Shown: positions 52,429-63,844, counted from the first letter of the stretch. The stretch: 64,000 nt of DNA from Streptomyces sp. NRRL S-337 (GCF_000720175.1 NZ_JOIX01000033.1:13781-77780), one strand, 5' to 3'. Translations and numbers: made by a program. The notes: generated by a model not told the origin, from the letters alone.

Positions 52429-53019
52429 TCACTTCAGCCGGGCCGCGATGCGGTTGCGTAGGGAGTGCATGGTGAAGCCGCGGGGGTCGATCTTGCCCGG
52501 TTGCCATTCCAGGTGGCCGATGACCGAGCGTTCGGTCCAGTGGTGGGCCCGGCAGACGGCTGCCGCGGCTTTTTCCAGGGCCTCCATCTGGGCCTCGGGC
52601 CAGGGGTCGTCGCCGTCGCCGAGGTTTTCGCACTCGAAGCCGTAGAAGGCGCGGTTGCCGTCGGTGTCGGCCTCGTTGTCCGGGGGCAGCCGCTTCTCGG
52701 CGATCACCGCGCGCAGCACGTCGCCGTCGCCCAGGCCCGCGTGGTTGGCGCGGCCGTAGCCCACCAGGTGCACCGTGCCGTCCTTGGTGATCACGCCGTG
52801 GCACAGCGGTCCCGGCAGGTCCGGCCGGCCGTCGTGGCAGACCTTGACGGTGTCCTTGGAGCCGGAGGTGCCGGTGTGGTGCACCATCACGCCGTGCACC
52901 GGGCCCCATGGCCCCTTGCTGTTGCGGTTGTGCGTCTGCCAGCCGTCGATTTCGACGACCTTGAGGTCCTCGGCCTTGAGCGCCGCGAGGAAGCGGGCGG
53001 CGGACAGCGGTTCGGACAT
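52429..53019 (-). CDS. N-acetylmuramoyl-L-alanine amidase (amidase_2 fold)
   Basis: The 196-residue protein has the amidase_2/PGRP zinc-site pattern: first His in GVMVHHTGT (about 45-53), CHGVITKDGTVHLVG, NHAG and the later His in VIGHLEWQPGKIDPRG. It resembles phage-lysin-type amidases that cleave the lactyl-alanine bond of peptidoglycan. No signal peptide is present, so export or lysis would require another route. The C-terminus ends at RIAARLK without a wall-binding module. Confidence 0.87.
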   Translation of the reverse strand: MSEPLSAARFLAALKAEDLKVVEIDGWQTHNRNSKGPWGPVHGVMVHHTGTSGSKDTVKVCHDGRPDLPGPLCHGVITKDGTVHLVGYGRANHAGLGDGDVLRAVIAEKRLPPDNEADTDGNRAFYGFECENLGDGDDPWPEAQMEALEKAAAAVCRAHHWTERSVIGHLEWQPGKIDPRGFTMHSLRNRIAARLK

Positions 53020-53243
53020 GGCCACTCCGATACGGGACACGGCGGCCGCCGTCCGCGCACCGCCTGCTGTCTCGCTTGTACGGGATGGCGGCGCGTAGGT
53101 GGAGGGGAACGCAAAAAAACGGATCGGCCGTTCGGTGGGTGTACGAGCGGTTTCGGCCGAGGGGGCCCCGGCCCCGGGCGGGCTCCGCGTCCCGTGCCTC
53201 GCCCGTCGCCTTCCGCTGCGCGCCGTCCACCGGCCGTTGTCCG

Positions 53244-53477
53244 TCAGCCGTGCAGGAACCCGTCCCCGTGTGCGCTGATGTGTGCTTCGAGGGCGTTGAG
53301 CGCCTGCTGGGTCGCCTCGGGGGTACCGCTGCCCCGCTTCTCGGCGTAGTACGCGGCGCCCAGCTTCTTCAGCAGGTCGCCGCCGACGCGGTGCTGCTGC
53401 ACCTCTTCGACCTTCTGCTTGCCCTGGTTGAGCGCGCTCTGTGCCTGCTCCTTGGCGCGGTCCAAAAACCCTGACAT
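53244..53477 (-). CDS. Conserved hypothetical protein with coiled-coil character
   Basis: The 77-residue protein starts MSGFLDRAKEQAQSALNQGKQKVEEVQQ, a helix with coiled-coil potential, then [24 protein letters not shown] site lies upstream of the ATG. Similar short proteins occur in many Streptomyces, but no function is known to me. Confidence 0.6.
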   Translation of the reverse strand: MSGFLDRAKEQAQSALNQGKQKVEEVQQHRVGGDLLKKLGAAYYAEKRGSGTPEATQQALNALEAHISAHGDGFLHG

Positions 53478-53556
53478 CTGCCACCTCCGTGCGGTCCGTC
53501 TCGTAAGGGATCAACGGCGCGGACGGCCGTGGGGTTCCCGTGCCAGGCTGGGGGAC

Positions 53557-54372
53557 GTGGGCGAACGGCGCGAGACGGATGAGCCAGCCGGTGTACTCGG
53601 GTCACTCGGCGTACTCGACATGCCCGACGTGCCCGAGGTGCCCGATGCGCCCCGGGGGTACCGGGAGCGGGCGTCGCGGGTGGCCGGTGCGGTGCTGTGG
53701 ACCAACACCACAGGGCCGGCGGGGCGCCCCGTACTCCCCGACGGCTGCACCGACCTGATCTGGAGTGAGGGCCGGCTGCTGGTGGCGGGCCCGGACACCG
53801 GGCCGTACCACCCCGGTGGTGTGCCGCCCGGCACCGGCTTCACCGGGCTGCGGTTCGCGCCGGGCCAGGGCCCCGCCGTCTTCGGCGTACCGGCGCACGA
53901 ACTGCGCGACCGGCGCGTCCCGTTGGCGGACCTGTGGCCGGCGGCGCAGGTACGGGAGCTGACCGAGCGGGCGGCGGAGCAGGCTGCGGCGCGGGTGGCG
54001 ACGGGGGTGGGCCGGGTGCTGGAGGAGACCGCCGGGGCGCGGCTCCGGCAGGGCGCGGCGGGGCCCGCGGGTGACGCCCGGACCGCCGCCGTCGCCGCGG
54101 CGCTGGCCCGCGGCCGGCCGGTGGCCGAGGTCGCCCGGGCGGTCGCGCTGAGCGAACGCCAGCTGCACCGCCTGAGCCTGGACACCTTCGGCTACGGCCC
54201 CAAGACGCTCGCCCGGGTACTCCGCTTCGTGCGGGCCCTGGACCTGGCGCGCACCGGGATGCCGTACGCCGAGGTCGCGGTGCGGGCGGGATACGCGGAC
54301 CAGGCCCACCTCGCCCGCGAGGTGAAGTCGCTGGCGGGGGCCCCGATGGGGGCGCTGCTCGGCTCGGGTTAG
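53557..54372 (+). CDS. AraC family transcriptional regulator
   Basis: The 271-residue protein has a variable N-terminal sensor with LPDGCTDLIWSEGRLLVAGPDTGPY (typical of a DUF6597-like AraC subgroup) and a C-terminal AraC DNA-binding domain: VAEVARAVALSERQLHRL and MPYAEVAVRAGYADQAHLAREVK. The start is taken as GTG 53557, where CAGGCT lies seven bases upstream; ATG 53620 is an alternative. It ends nine bases before the glutaminase start and could regulate it, an inference from adjacency. Confidence 0.84.
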   Translation: MGERRETDEPAGVLGSLGVLDMPDVPEVPDAPRGYRERASRVAGAVLWTNTTGPAGRPVLPDGCTDLIWSEGRLLVAGPDTGPYHPGGVPPGTGFTGLRFAPGQGPAVFGVPAHELRDRRVPLADLWPAAQVRELTERAAEQAAARVATGVGRVLEETAGARLRQGAAGPAGDARTAAVAAALARGRPVAEVARAVALSERQLHRLSLDTFGYGPKTLARVLRFVRALDLARTGMPYAEVAVRAGYADQAHLAREVKSLAGAPMGALLGSG

Positions 54373-54381
54373 CGTGTGCGC

Positions 54382-55407
54382 ATGGACTACCAGGCCGTTC
54401 TCGAGGAGGTAGCGGCCTACGCCAGGCCGTACGTGGGACAGGGACAGGTCGCCGACTACATACCGGCGCTGGAGCGGGTGTCCGCGGACCGGTTCGGGAT
54501 CGCCGTCGCCGACATACACGGCGCGGTGCACGGGGTCGGCGACTGGGAGGTCCCGTTCTCCGTGCAGTCCATCTCCAAGACCTTCTCGCTGGCGCTGGTG
54601 ATGGCCCAGAGCCCCGGCAGCCAGGGCGGTGACGGCAACCACGGCGGCAACGGCGCGCGCGGCGGTATCGGCGCCTCCGGTGGTAGCGGTGGTCCCGGCG
54701 GTATCGGTGCTTCCGGTGGTCCCGGCGGGGACGACATCTGGAAGCGGGTCGGCCGCGAGCCCTCCGGCACGCCGTTCAACTCCCTGGTCCAGCTGGAGGC
54801 GGAGAACGGCATTCCGCGCAATCCGTTCATCAACGCGGGCGCGCTGGTCGTCACCGACCGGCTGCAGACCCTCACCGGCGACGCCAGCACCTCGATGCTG
54901 CACTTCCTGCGCGAGGAGAGCGGCAACCCCGACCTGGCCTTCGACCAGGCGGTGGCCGACTCCGAGGCCGAGCACGGCGACCGCAATGCCGCGCTCGCCC
55001 ACTTCATGGCGTCCTTCGGCAACCTGGAGAACCCGGTCCCCAGCGTCATCCAGCACTACTTCTGGCAGTGCTCCATCGAGATGAGCTGCCGCGACCTGGC
55101 CGTCGCCGGCGGCTTCCTGGCCCGCCACGGCCTGCGCGCCGACGGCAGCCGGCTGCTGGAGGCCCGGGAGGCCAAGCGGATCAACGCGGTGATGCTGACC
55201 TGCGGCACGTACGACGCGGCCGGGGAGTTCGCCTACCGGGTCGGGCTGCCCGCCAAGAGCGGTGTCGGCGGCGGCATCTTCGCCGTGATCCCCGGCCGCT
55301 GCACGCTGTGCGTCTGGAGTCCGGGCCTGGACGCCCGCGGCAACTCCGTCGCGGGCGCCGCGGCGCTGGACCACTTCACGACGCTGACCGGCTGGTCGGT
55401 GTTCTGA
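54382..55407 (+). CDS. glsA: Glutaminase with glycine-rich insertion
   Basis: Glutaminase hydrolyses glutamine to glutamate and ammonia. The 341-residue protein has the serine-dependent core: catalytic Ser63 and Lys66 in VQSISK, REPSGTPFNSLVQLE, NPFINAGAL, the Tyr in FWQCS and SGVGGGIFAVIPG. Residues about 76-117, right after the catalytic helix, are a Gly/Ser-rich low-complexity insert (GGIGASGG twice) that normal glutaminases lack. Its bases are GGT-rich, unlike the flanking gene. TAGCGT, overlapping the upstream stop, lies six bases before the ATG. Confidence 0.93.
   Translation: MDYQAVLEEVAAYARPYVGQGQVADYIPALERVSADRFGIAVADIHGAVHGVGDWEVPFSVQSISKTFSLALVMAQSPGSQGGDGNHGGNGARGGIGASGGSGGPGGIGASGGPGGDDIWKRVGREPSGTPFNSLVQLEAENGIPRNPFINAGALVVTDRLQTLTGDASTSMLHFLREESGNPDLAFDQAVADSEAEHGDRNAALAHFMASFGNLENPVPSVIQHYFWQCSIEMSCRDLAVAGGFLARHGLRADGSRLLEAREAKRINAVMLTCGTYDAAGEFAYRVGLPAKSGVGGGIFAVIPGRCTLCVWSPGLDARGNSVAGAAALDHFTTLTGWSVF
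54601..54735 (+). repeat. Low-complexity Gly-rich insert in glutaminase
   Basis: A 24-base near-repeat encodes GGIGASGG at 54661-54684 and again at 54697-54720, within a stretch that encodes only Gly, Ser, Ala, Asn, Asp, Ile, Gln, His, Arg and Pro. The pattern suggests replication slippage. Confidence 0.75.
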
Positions 55408-55519
55408 GCGCAGGGGATTCGGCGAGCACCTGCCCGGTTCCGGGCAGCGGCCGGCCGTTCCGGCTGCCGTTGTGGCCCCCGACCCGCTGGCGCATCGTAA
55501 GGGTAGGAGGTGGACCGCC

Positions 55520-55747
55520 ATGGAGCACGAGATCCGCGCCGAGTACGAGGAAGGTCTGCTGCCGCACGAGGACACCCCGGTCAAGCTCTGGCACATGACG
55601 CGCATCGGCAGCACCACCGCGATGTGCGGACGGGACCTGGCCCCGGCCGCCGCCACCCAGACGGCCGAAGCCTGGGGCACGCCGAAGGCCGAGCCGTTCT
55701 GCTTCCTGTGCGGCGCGCAGTACCTGCGGGAGCAGCCCGGGCATTAG
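55520..55747 (+). CDS. Conserved hypothetical protein with zinc-ribbon-like cysteines
   Basis: The 75-residue soluble protein has three cysteines, one pair as FCFLCGAQY, plus His residues (GLLPHEDTPVKLWHMTRIG) that could help bind a metal. A strong GGAGG site lies nine bases before ATG 55520. I do not recognise a named family. Its neighbours give no clue. Confidence 0.65.
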   Translation: MEHEIRAEYEEGLLPHEDTPVKLWHMTRIGSTTAMCGRDLAPAAATQTAEAWGTPKAEPFCFLCGAQYLREQPGH

Positions 55748-55781
55748 GGGTGCTTCCCAGGGGGCCGGTCACCGGACACTT

Positions 55782-56231
55782 TCAGGCGCCCTCCGGCCCG
55801 TCGCCCGGCTGCTGCGGCAGCGGTGCGAACAGGTCCACCCCGTGGCCGTCCGGGTCCTGGACGACGGCGTAGCGCTGGCCCCAGAACGCGTCCCACGGCG
55901 GCTTCTCGCCCCGGTAACCGGCGGCGGTGAGGTCGGCGTAGAGCGCGTCGACGCCGGCCGGGCCGTCGCACTCGAAGGCCAGCCCCGTCGGGGTGCCGGC
56001 CGGCGGTGGCGTCCAGTCCGGGTCGATGGCGCGGGCGGTCGCGTACGAGTCCCACATCAGCCGCAGGCCGCCGGGCAGCTCGGCCTCGGCGTGCGGGGCG
56101 GTGTCCGATCCCGCCGGGACCACCAGGCCCAGCCGGCGGTAGAAGGCGAGGGCGGCGGCCATGTCGGCGACCACCATGCCGAAGGCGGCACAGCGCGGAG
56201 AGCCGGGGGAACGGGGAGGAGTTGTCGTCAT
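55782..56231 (-). CDS. VOC (glyoxalase/bleomycin-resistance fold) family protein
   Basis: The 149-residue protein has two VOC-type half-modules: AAFGMVVADMAAALAFYRRLGL and ALYADLTAAGYRGEKPPWDAFWGQRYAVVQDPDGHGVDLFAP. The end matches the usual metal/ligand edge DPDGHxVDLF. The family covers glyoxalases, dioxygenases and binding proteins; function is unresolved. TACGCT lies six bases before the ATG, suggesting a leaderless transcript. Confidence 0.82.
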   Translation of the reverse strand: MTTTPPRSPGSPRCAAFGMVVADMAAALAFYRRLGLVVPAGSDTAPHAEAELPGGLRLMWDSYATARAIDPDWTPPPAGTPTGLAFECDGPAGVDALYADLTAAGYRGEKPPWDAFWGQRYAVVQDPDGHGVDLFAPLPQQPGDGPEGA

Positions 56232-56331
56232 GCGGCGAGCGTAGGGAGGCCGCCGGGCCGGGGTCTTGAACGAATCGGACGCCGGCCGGCAACCCGTACG
56301 GCCCCAGCCGCCGGCCTTCGGCGGTCGCCGC

Positions 56332-57270
56332 TCAGGGGCAGCGGATGATCTGTCCCGCGTACGAGAGGTTGCCGCCGAAGGCGAACAGCAGCACCGGGGC
56401 GCCGGAGGGGATCTCACGGCGTTCGACCAGCTTGGACAGTGCCAGCGGGACGGACGCGGCGGAGGTGTTGCCGGAGTCGACGACGTCCTTGGCGACCACC
56501 GCGTTGACCGCGCCGAGCCGCTCCGCGACCGGCTCGATGATCCGCAGGTTCGCCTGGTGGAGCACCACCCCGGCGAGGTCGGCGGGGGCGATCCCGGAGC
56601 GTTCGCAGACCTGGCGGGCGATGCCCGGCAGCTGGGTCGTCGCCCAGCGGTAGACGGTCTGCCCCTCCTGGGAGAACCGGCCGGGCTCGCCCTCGATGCG
56701 GACCGCACCGCCCATCTCGGGCACCGAGCCCCACAGCACCGGCCCGATCTCCGGCTCGTCCGCCGCGGTGACCACGGCGGCGCCCGCCCCGTCGCCGGCC
56801 AGTACGCAGGTCGTCCGGTCCGTCCAGTCGATCACGTCGGTGAACTTCTCCGCGCCGATGACCAGGGCCGTGGTCGCGGAGCCGGCCCGGATGGCCTGGT
56901 CGGCCAGGGCCAGCGCGTGCGTGAAGCCGGAGCAGACCACGTTGACGTCCATCGTGGCGGGCGAGCCGAGGCCGAGCCGGGCGGCGACCCGGGCCGCGGC
57001 GTTCGGGCTGCGGTCGACGGCCGTGCAGGTGGCGACCAGCACCAGGTCGACGTCCCCGGGGGCGACCCCGCCGGCGGCCAGGGCCTTCGCCGCCGCGGCG
57101 GCCGCCATCGCGTCCACGGTCTCGTCCGGGGCCGCGACATGCCGGGTGCGGATGCCGACCCGGCTGCGGATCCAGGCGTCGTCGGTCTCGACCATCGTGG
57201 CGAGTTCGTCGTTGGTGAGCACGCGGGAGGGCTGGTAATGGCCGAGAGCCAGGACGCGTGACCCGGTCAT
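56332..57270 (-). CDS. FabH-like 3-oxoacyl-ACP synthase III
   Basis: The 312-residue thiolase-fold enzyme has the KASIII Cys-His-Asn triad: Cys113 (VVCSGF), His238 (HQANLRI) and Asn268 (GNTSAAS). It could start fatty acid synthesis or a specialised acyl chain. No fabD, acpP or fabF cluster is adjacent, as it would be for the main FabH, so a side role such as a starter-unit or beta-lactone/alkene pathway enzyme is possible. This is inference. Confidence 0.87.
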   Translation of the reverse strand: MTGSRVLALGHYQPSRVLTNDELATMVETDDAWIRSRVGIRTRHVAAPDETVDAMAAAAAAKALAAGGVAPGDVDLVLVATCTAVDRSPNAAARVAARLGLGSPATMDVNVVCSGFTHALALADQAIRAGSATTALVIGAEKFTDVIDWTDRTTCVLAGDGAGAAVVTAADEPEIGPVLWGSVPEMGGAVRIEGEPGRFSQEGQTVYRWATTQLPGIARQVCERSGIAPADLAGVVLHQANLRIIEPVAERLGAVNAVVAKDVVDSGNTSAASVPLALSKLVERREIPSGAPVLLFAFGGNLSYAGQIIRCP

Positions 57271-57576
57271 GAGGTCTCCCTGTACGTGGAGCGTTGATAC
57301 GCGGATCGGGGGCGCGCCGACGGCCGGTACGCGGGCGGGCCAGTGGGGACCGTCGGCGCATGGACTGTCGGTACGCGGATGTTTGTTTCCGCACCAGTCT
57401 CACCCGCCGGTGCCGGCCGGCGGGTGAGCGATCCGCCAATGTTCCGGCGCCAGAACTGGAGACTGGTGCCAGAACCGGGACGTCGGGGCAGGTCCGGGCG
57501 GTCGCGGGCGTGCCCGGACACCCGCGGCGGGCCCGCCGGGTGGCGTCCCCCGGGGGACCCGCGGCGGGTCCGCCGG
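57271..57576. other. Gene-free spacer between copA and the FabH-like gene
   Basis: These 306 bases hold no convincing gene. They contain a 12-base perfect stem (57399-57410 with 57417-57428) and a second hairpin (57446-57470), either of which could terminate copA transcription. Near-repeats of GGTACGCGG and GATACGCGGAT occur at 57295-57377. Confidence 0.55.
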
Positions 57577-59874
<2,298 letters not shown>

Positions 59875-59935
59875 AGGTGCTCCTCGGTCTGCTGCGACTG
59901 CGTACCACGCCTGCGCGTTCCCCTTGTGGAACGTT

Positions 59936-59952
59936 ATACCCCCCGAGGGTAT
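59936..59952 (-). promoter_or_regulatory. CsoR-like operator upstream of copA
   Basis: ATACCC-CCCGA-GGGTAT is a perfect inverted repeat with a five-base spacer, matching the ATACCC...GGGTAT core of actinobacterial CsoR sites upstream of copper ATPase genes. Confidence 0.6.
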
Positions 59953-59971
59953 TCCGGCCGAGGGCGGCCCC

Positions 59972-61003
59972 TCACGCCGCACCCCCCTCCGCCGGGTTCC
60001 CGCCCGCACCGCTCCCGTCCCCCGGGCCCGCGCCCGGCCCGCTCCCGTCCACCGCCCGGCTCACCCGCTCGCCCATCTCCCGCAGGTACGCGGACAGCTC
60101 CGCCGGTTCGTGCACCGTGAACGCGCGCCCCAGCAGCGCCAGCCGCATCGCCAGCCACTCCAGCGAATCGGGCGCGCTGTGCCAGCGGCACGAGCCCTCG
60201 TCCAGCGGCACGACCTCACCCGCCGCCGGCCCGCCCAGCCGCGCGGTCACCTCCGCGGCCGGTGCGTACACCGTGGCCACCGCCCGGTGCGCCGGGGCCA
60301 TCCCCTGCATCCGCTCCCGCACGTACGCCCCCGCGTCGGCGGCCGGCAGCTCGCGCGGCGCGGTCCGTACGCCGGTGGGGAACGGCTCGCTCAGCCGGTC
60401 CACCCGGAAGATCCGCCAGTCCTCCCGGTCGTTGTCGTACGCCACCAGGTACCAGCGCCGGCCCGCCGCCACCAGCCGGTGCGGCTCCACCAGGCGCTTG
60501 CTCCGCTCCCCGGCACCCGCCCGGTAGGCGAAGCGCAGCCGCTCGTGGTTGGCGATCGCCGCGGCGAGCACCGTCAGATGCTCCGGATCGACTCTCGGGC
60601 CGTCCCCGGCCGGCATCGGGACGGTGGCCGTGCCCAGCGTGCCCACCCGGCGCCGCAGCCGGGACGGCAGCACCTGTTCCAGCTTGGCCAGCGCCCGTAC
60701 GGAGGCCTCCTCGATGCCCGCGATGGTGTGGCCGGCCGCCGACCGCAGGCCCACCGCGATGGCCACCGCCTCCTCGTCGTCCAGCAGCAGCGGCGGCATC
60801 GCGGTCCCCGCCGCCAGCCGGTACCCGCCCACCGCACCCATCGTGGCGTGCACCGGATACCCCAGGTCCCGCAGCCGCTCGACGTCCCGCCGGATCGTAC
60901 GGGAGGTCACCCCCAGCCGCTCCGCCAGCTCCGGCCCGGGCCATTCGCGCGGGGTCTGCAGCAGGGACAGCAGATTCAGCAGACGTGCCGATGTCTCACT
61001 CAT
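59972..61003 (-). CDS. WYL-domain (YafY-type) transcriptional regulator
   Basis: The 343-residue protein has an N-terminal winged-helix ([45 protein letters not shown], about 5-55), then a WYL domain (about 140-235, with RLRFAYRAG and [22 protein letters not shown]) and a C-terminal extension. WYL proteins bind nucleic acid or nucleotide ligands. It is divergent from the DHA2 exporter, its probable target. ATG 61003 lies six bases after CATCAT. Confidence 0.87.
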   Translation of the reverse strand: MSETSARLLNLLSLLQTPREWPGPELAERLGVTSRTIRRDVERLRDLGYPVHATMGAVGGYRLAAGTAMPPLLLDDEEAVAIAVGLRSAAGHTIAGIEEASVRALAKLEQVLPSRLRRRVGTLGTATVPMPAGDGPRVDPEHLTVLAAAIANHERLRFAYRAGAGERSKRLVEPHRLVAAGRRWYLVAYDNDREDWRIFRVDRLSEPFPTGVRTAPRELPAADAGAYVRERMQGMAPAHRAVATVYAPAAEVTARLGGPAAGEVVPLDEGSCRWHSAPDSLEWLAMRLALLGRAFTVHEPAELSAYLREMGERVSRAVDGSGPGAGPGDGSGAGGNPAEGGAA

Positions 61004-61024
61004 GCACCGATGATGCCGCAGGTA

Positions 61025-61045
61025 GTAGGACGGTCTCTGTCCTAC
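61025..61045. promoter_or_regulatory. Palindrome between the WYL regulator and DHA2 exporter genes
   Basis: GTAGGAC-GGTCTCT-GTCCTAC is a perfect inverted repeat with seven-base arms in the divergent promoter region, well placed as the operator of the WYL regulator. Confidence 0.55.
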
Positions 61046-61124
61046 ATGGGCCCTAGTGTCGTCGAAGACGTCCCGCACCACCGCTCGCGGACGCCGCACC
61101 ACCGACCACGGACCCGGAGTACCC

Positions 61125-62651
61125 ATGACCACGCCCGCCCCCGCCGCGCCCGACCGCAGACGCTGGACAGCGCTCGCCGTCGTCCTCACGGCCGCCTTCA
61201 TGGACCTGGTCGACGCGACCATCGTCAACATCGCGCTGCCGAGCATCCAGCAGGACACCGGCGCCACCTTCAGCTCCCTGCAGTGGGTGACCGCCGGCTA
61301 CGCCCTCGCCTTCGCGCTCGGCCTGATCACCGGCGGCCGGCTCGGCGACATCCACGGCCGCAAGCGGCTGTTCCTGCTCGGCATGGCCGGCTTCACGCTC
61401 GCCTCCGCGCTGTGCGGATTCGCCGCCGGCCCGGGCATGCTGATCGGCGCGCGGGTGCTCCAGGGCGCGATGGCCGCGCTGATGGTGCCGCAGGTGCTCG
61501 CGATCATCCACGTCACCTTCCCCGCGCACGAACGCGGCAAGGTCTTCGGGATGTTCGGCGCGGTGATCGGCCTGGGCGCGGTCTGCGGGCCGCTGATCGG
61601 TGCGCTGCTCACCCAGGGCGACCTCTTCGGCCTGGAATGGCGCCCGATCTTCCTGATCAACCTCCCGGTCGGGGTGGCCGGCATCCTGCTCGGCCGCCGC
61701 TTCATCACCGAGTCCCGCTCCCCGGGCGCGCTGCGCCTCGACCTCGTCGGCACCGCACTGGCCACCGTCGGCCTGCTGATGCTGCTCTACCCGCTCACCC
61801 AGGGCCGCGAGTCCGGCTGGCCGCTGTGGGGCTTCGTCTCGATGGGCGCGAGCCCGCTCGTCCTGGCCGGCTTCGTCCGCTACGAGCGCGCCAAGGCCGG
61901 CAAGGACGGCTCACCGCTCGTCGAACTCTCCCTCTTCCGGGTCCGGTCCTTCGCGGCGGGCGCCGCCGTCCAGCTCACCTTCGGCGCGGTCAGCGGCCTG
62001 TTCTTCCTGATCTGGACGCTGTTCATGCAACTGGGGCTGGGCTGGGGGCCGCTGCACGCCGGGCTGACCGGGGTGCCGTTCTCGCTCGCCTGCTCGGTGG
62101 CGGCCGGCATGTCGGTGCAGAAGCTGGTGCCGCGCTTCGGCCGCGCGGTCCTGCAGGCGGGCGCGCTGATCATGCTGTCCGGCGCACTGCTCTACATCTG
62201 GGAGGCCGACCACTACGGCACCGCCCTCACCTCCTGGCAGATGGCGCCGGCGATGCTGCTGATGGGCGCCGGGATGGGGCTGATCGTCGCGCCGGTCACC
62301 GATGTGGCGATCTCCGAGGTGCCGGCCGCGCACTCCGGCTCGGCGTCCGGCATCTTCAACACCACCGGCCAGCTGGGCATGGCGCTCGGCCTGGGGCTCT
62401 CGTCGGTGGCCTTCTTCGGGGCCGTCGGCGGGACGGCGGAGTCCGGCGGCGGGGCGGCCGCGCCCGGCGCCGCCCACCCCGCGTTCATCGCCGCCACCAC
62501 CCACGCCCTGTGGTGGGTCGCGGCCGGCCTGGTCCTCGTCCTGGCCCTGCTGTTCCTGCTCCCGCGCCGGGCCCGCACTCCGCAGGCGGAGCCGCAGGAC
62601 GCACCGGAAAGCGCGGCGGAGGAGCGCCCGCAGCCGGTTCCCGTCCCCTGA
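61125..62651 (+). CDS. MFS multidrug exporter, DHA2 (14-TM) family
   Basis: The 508-residue protein has 14 predicted transmembrane helices and DHA2 motifs: MDLVDATIVNIALPSIQ in helix 1 and WVTAGYALAFALGLITGGRLGDIHGRKRLFLLG (motif A) between helices 2 and 3. It also has GPLIGALL (motif C region). It should export drugs or metabolites against a proton gradient. GGAG lies eight bases before ATG 61125. The regulator and a 21-base palindrome are directly upstream. Confidence 0.9.
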   Translation: MTTPAPAAPDRRRWTALAVVLTAAFMDLVDATIVNIALPSIQQDTGATFSSLQWVTAGYALAFALGLITGGRLGDIHGRKRLFLLGMAGFTLASALCGFAAGPGMLIGARVLQGAMAALMVPQVLAIIHVTFPAHERGKVFGMFGAVIGLGAVCGPLIGALLTQGDLFGLEWRPIFLINLPVGVAGILLGRRFITESRSPGALRLDLVGTALATVGLLMLLYPLTQGRESGWPLWGFVSMGASPLVLAGFVRYERAKAGKDGSPLVELSLFRVRSFAAGAAVQLTFGAVSGLFFLIWTLFMQLGLGWGPLHAGLTGVPFSLACSVAAGMSVQKLVPRFGRAVLQAGALIMLSGALLYIWEADHYGTALTSWQMAPAMLLMGAGMGLIVAPVTDVAISEVPAAHSGSASGIFNTTGQLGMALGLGLSSVAFFGAVGGTAESGGGAAAPGAAHPAFIAATTHALWWVAAGLVLVLALLFLLPRRARTPQAEPQDAPESAAEERPQPVPVP

Positions 62652-62738
62652 TCAACGGCCCGGGGGCGGCGTCCGCGGGGAGCAAAAACACCCGCTTTGG
62701 CATACCGTTCCCGGGCGCCCGCAGGCCATACTGGCCGG

Positions 62739-63830
62739 GTGTCGATGATCAGCAACCTCCGCAAGGCCGTCCGGCTTCCGCAGCCGCGTACGCGCGGGGT
62801 GGACCTCAGCCACCCCGCGCGCTCGCCACTGGGCACCGCCGTGGTCAACTGCGCGGTGTACGTCGACGGCGTGCGGCAGGACGGCAACCAGCCGGCCGAC
62901 GTGGCGATACGCCGGGTACGGGAGTCCGGCAGAGGGTTCGTCTGGATCGGGCTGCATGAGCCGTCCGAGAAGGAATTCGCCGGAATTGTCGACCTGTTCG
63001 GGCTGCATCCGCTCGCCGTCGAGGACGCCGTGTACGCCCACCAGCGCCCCAAGCTGGAGCACTACGACGACTCGCTGTTCACCGTGCTGAAGACGGTCCG
63101 TTACGTCGAGCACGACCGGCTCACCGACAGCAGCGAGGTGGTGGAGACCGGCGAGATCATGGTCTTCACCGGCATCGACTTCGTGATCACCGTCCGGCAC
63201 GGCGGGCACGGCTCGCTGGGGCCGCTGCGCGAGCAACTGGAGCGGGTGCCCGAGCAGTTGGCGCTCGGCCCGTCCGTCGTCCTGCACGCCGTCGCCGACC
63301 TGGTCGTGGACGACTACCTCGACGTCGCGGCCGCCGTCCAGGACGACATCGACGACGTCGAGAGCGAGGTCTTCTCGGAACGCGGCAGCGGCGGCGCCGG
63401 CCGGATCTACCAGCTCAAGCGCGAGCTGCTGGAACTGAAGCGCGCGGTGGCCCCGTTGGACCGGCCGATGCGGGAGCTGGCGACCCGGTCGATGCGGCAG
63501 GTCGACCCGCAGATCAAGACGTACTTCCGGGACGTCGCCGACCACCTCGCCCGGGTCACCGAACAGATCACGGCCTTCGACGAACTGCTCAACTCCATAC
63601 TCCAGGCCCATCTCGCCCAGGTCACGGTCGCGCAGAACGAGGACATGCGCAAGATCAGTGCCTGGGTCGCCATCCTCGCCGTACCGACCATGGTCTGCGG
63701 TATCTACGGCATGAACTTCGACCACATGCCGGAAAAGCACTGGACGTTCGGCTATCCGCTGGTTATGGCGCTGACCGTGGTCATCTGCTGGGTGATCCAC
63801 CGCGGGTTCAAGCGGAACGGGTGGCTTTGA
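62739..63830 (+). CDS. corA: CorA family Mg2+/Co2+ transporter
   Basis: The 363-residue protein has a long cytoplasmic N-terminal funnel (about 1-300, with an extended helical segment) and two C-terminal transmembrane helices bearing the CorA selectivity motif YGMNF. It should form a pentameric channel. The start is GTG 62739, six bases after CATACT with no ribosome binding site. The last 14 bases, including the stop codon, are tandemly duplicated. Confidence 0.92.
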   Translation: MSMISNLRKAVRLPQPRTRGVDLSHPARSPLGTAVVNCAVYVDGVRQDGNQPADVAIRRVRESGRGFVWIGLHEPSEKEFAGIVDLFGLHPLAVEDAVYAHQRPKLEHYDDSLFTVLKTVRYVEHDRLTDSSEVVETGEIMVFTGIDFVITVRHGGHGSLGPLREQLERVPEQLALGPSVVLHAVADLVVDDYLDVAAAVQDDIDDVESEVFSERGSGGAGRIYQLKRELLELKRAVAPLDRPMRELATRSMRQVDPQIKTYFRDVADHLARVTEQITAFDELLNSILQAHLAQVTVAQNEDMRKISAWVAILAVPTMVCGIYGMNFDHMPEKHWTFGYPLVMALTVVICWVIHRGFKRNGWL

Positions 63831-63844
63831 ACGGGTGGCTTTGA
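63817..63844 (+). repeat. 14-base tandem repeat across the corA stop codon
   Basis: ACGGGTGGCTTTGA occurs at 63817-63830 (encoding the last residues and TGA) and again at 63831-63844, with a partial third copy following. The duplication does not change the protein. Confidence 0.75.
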
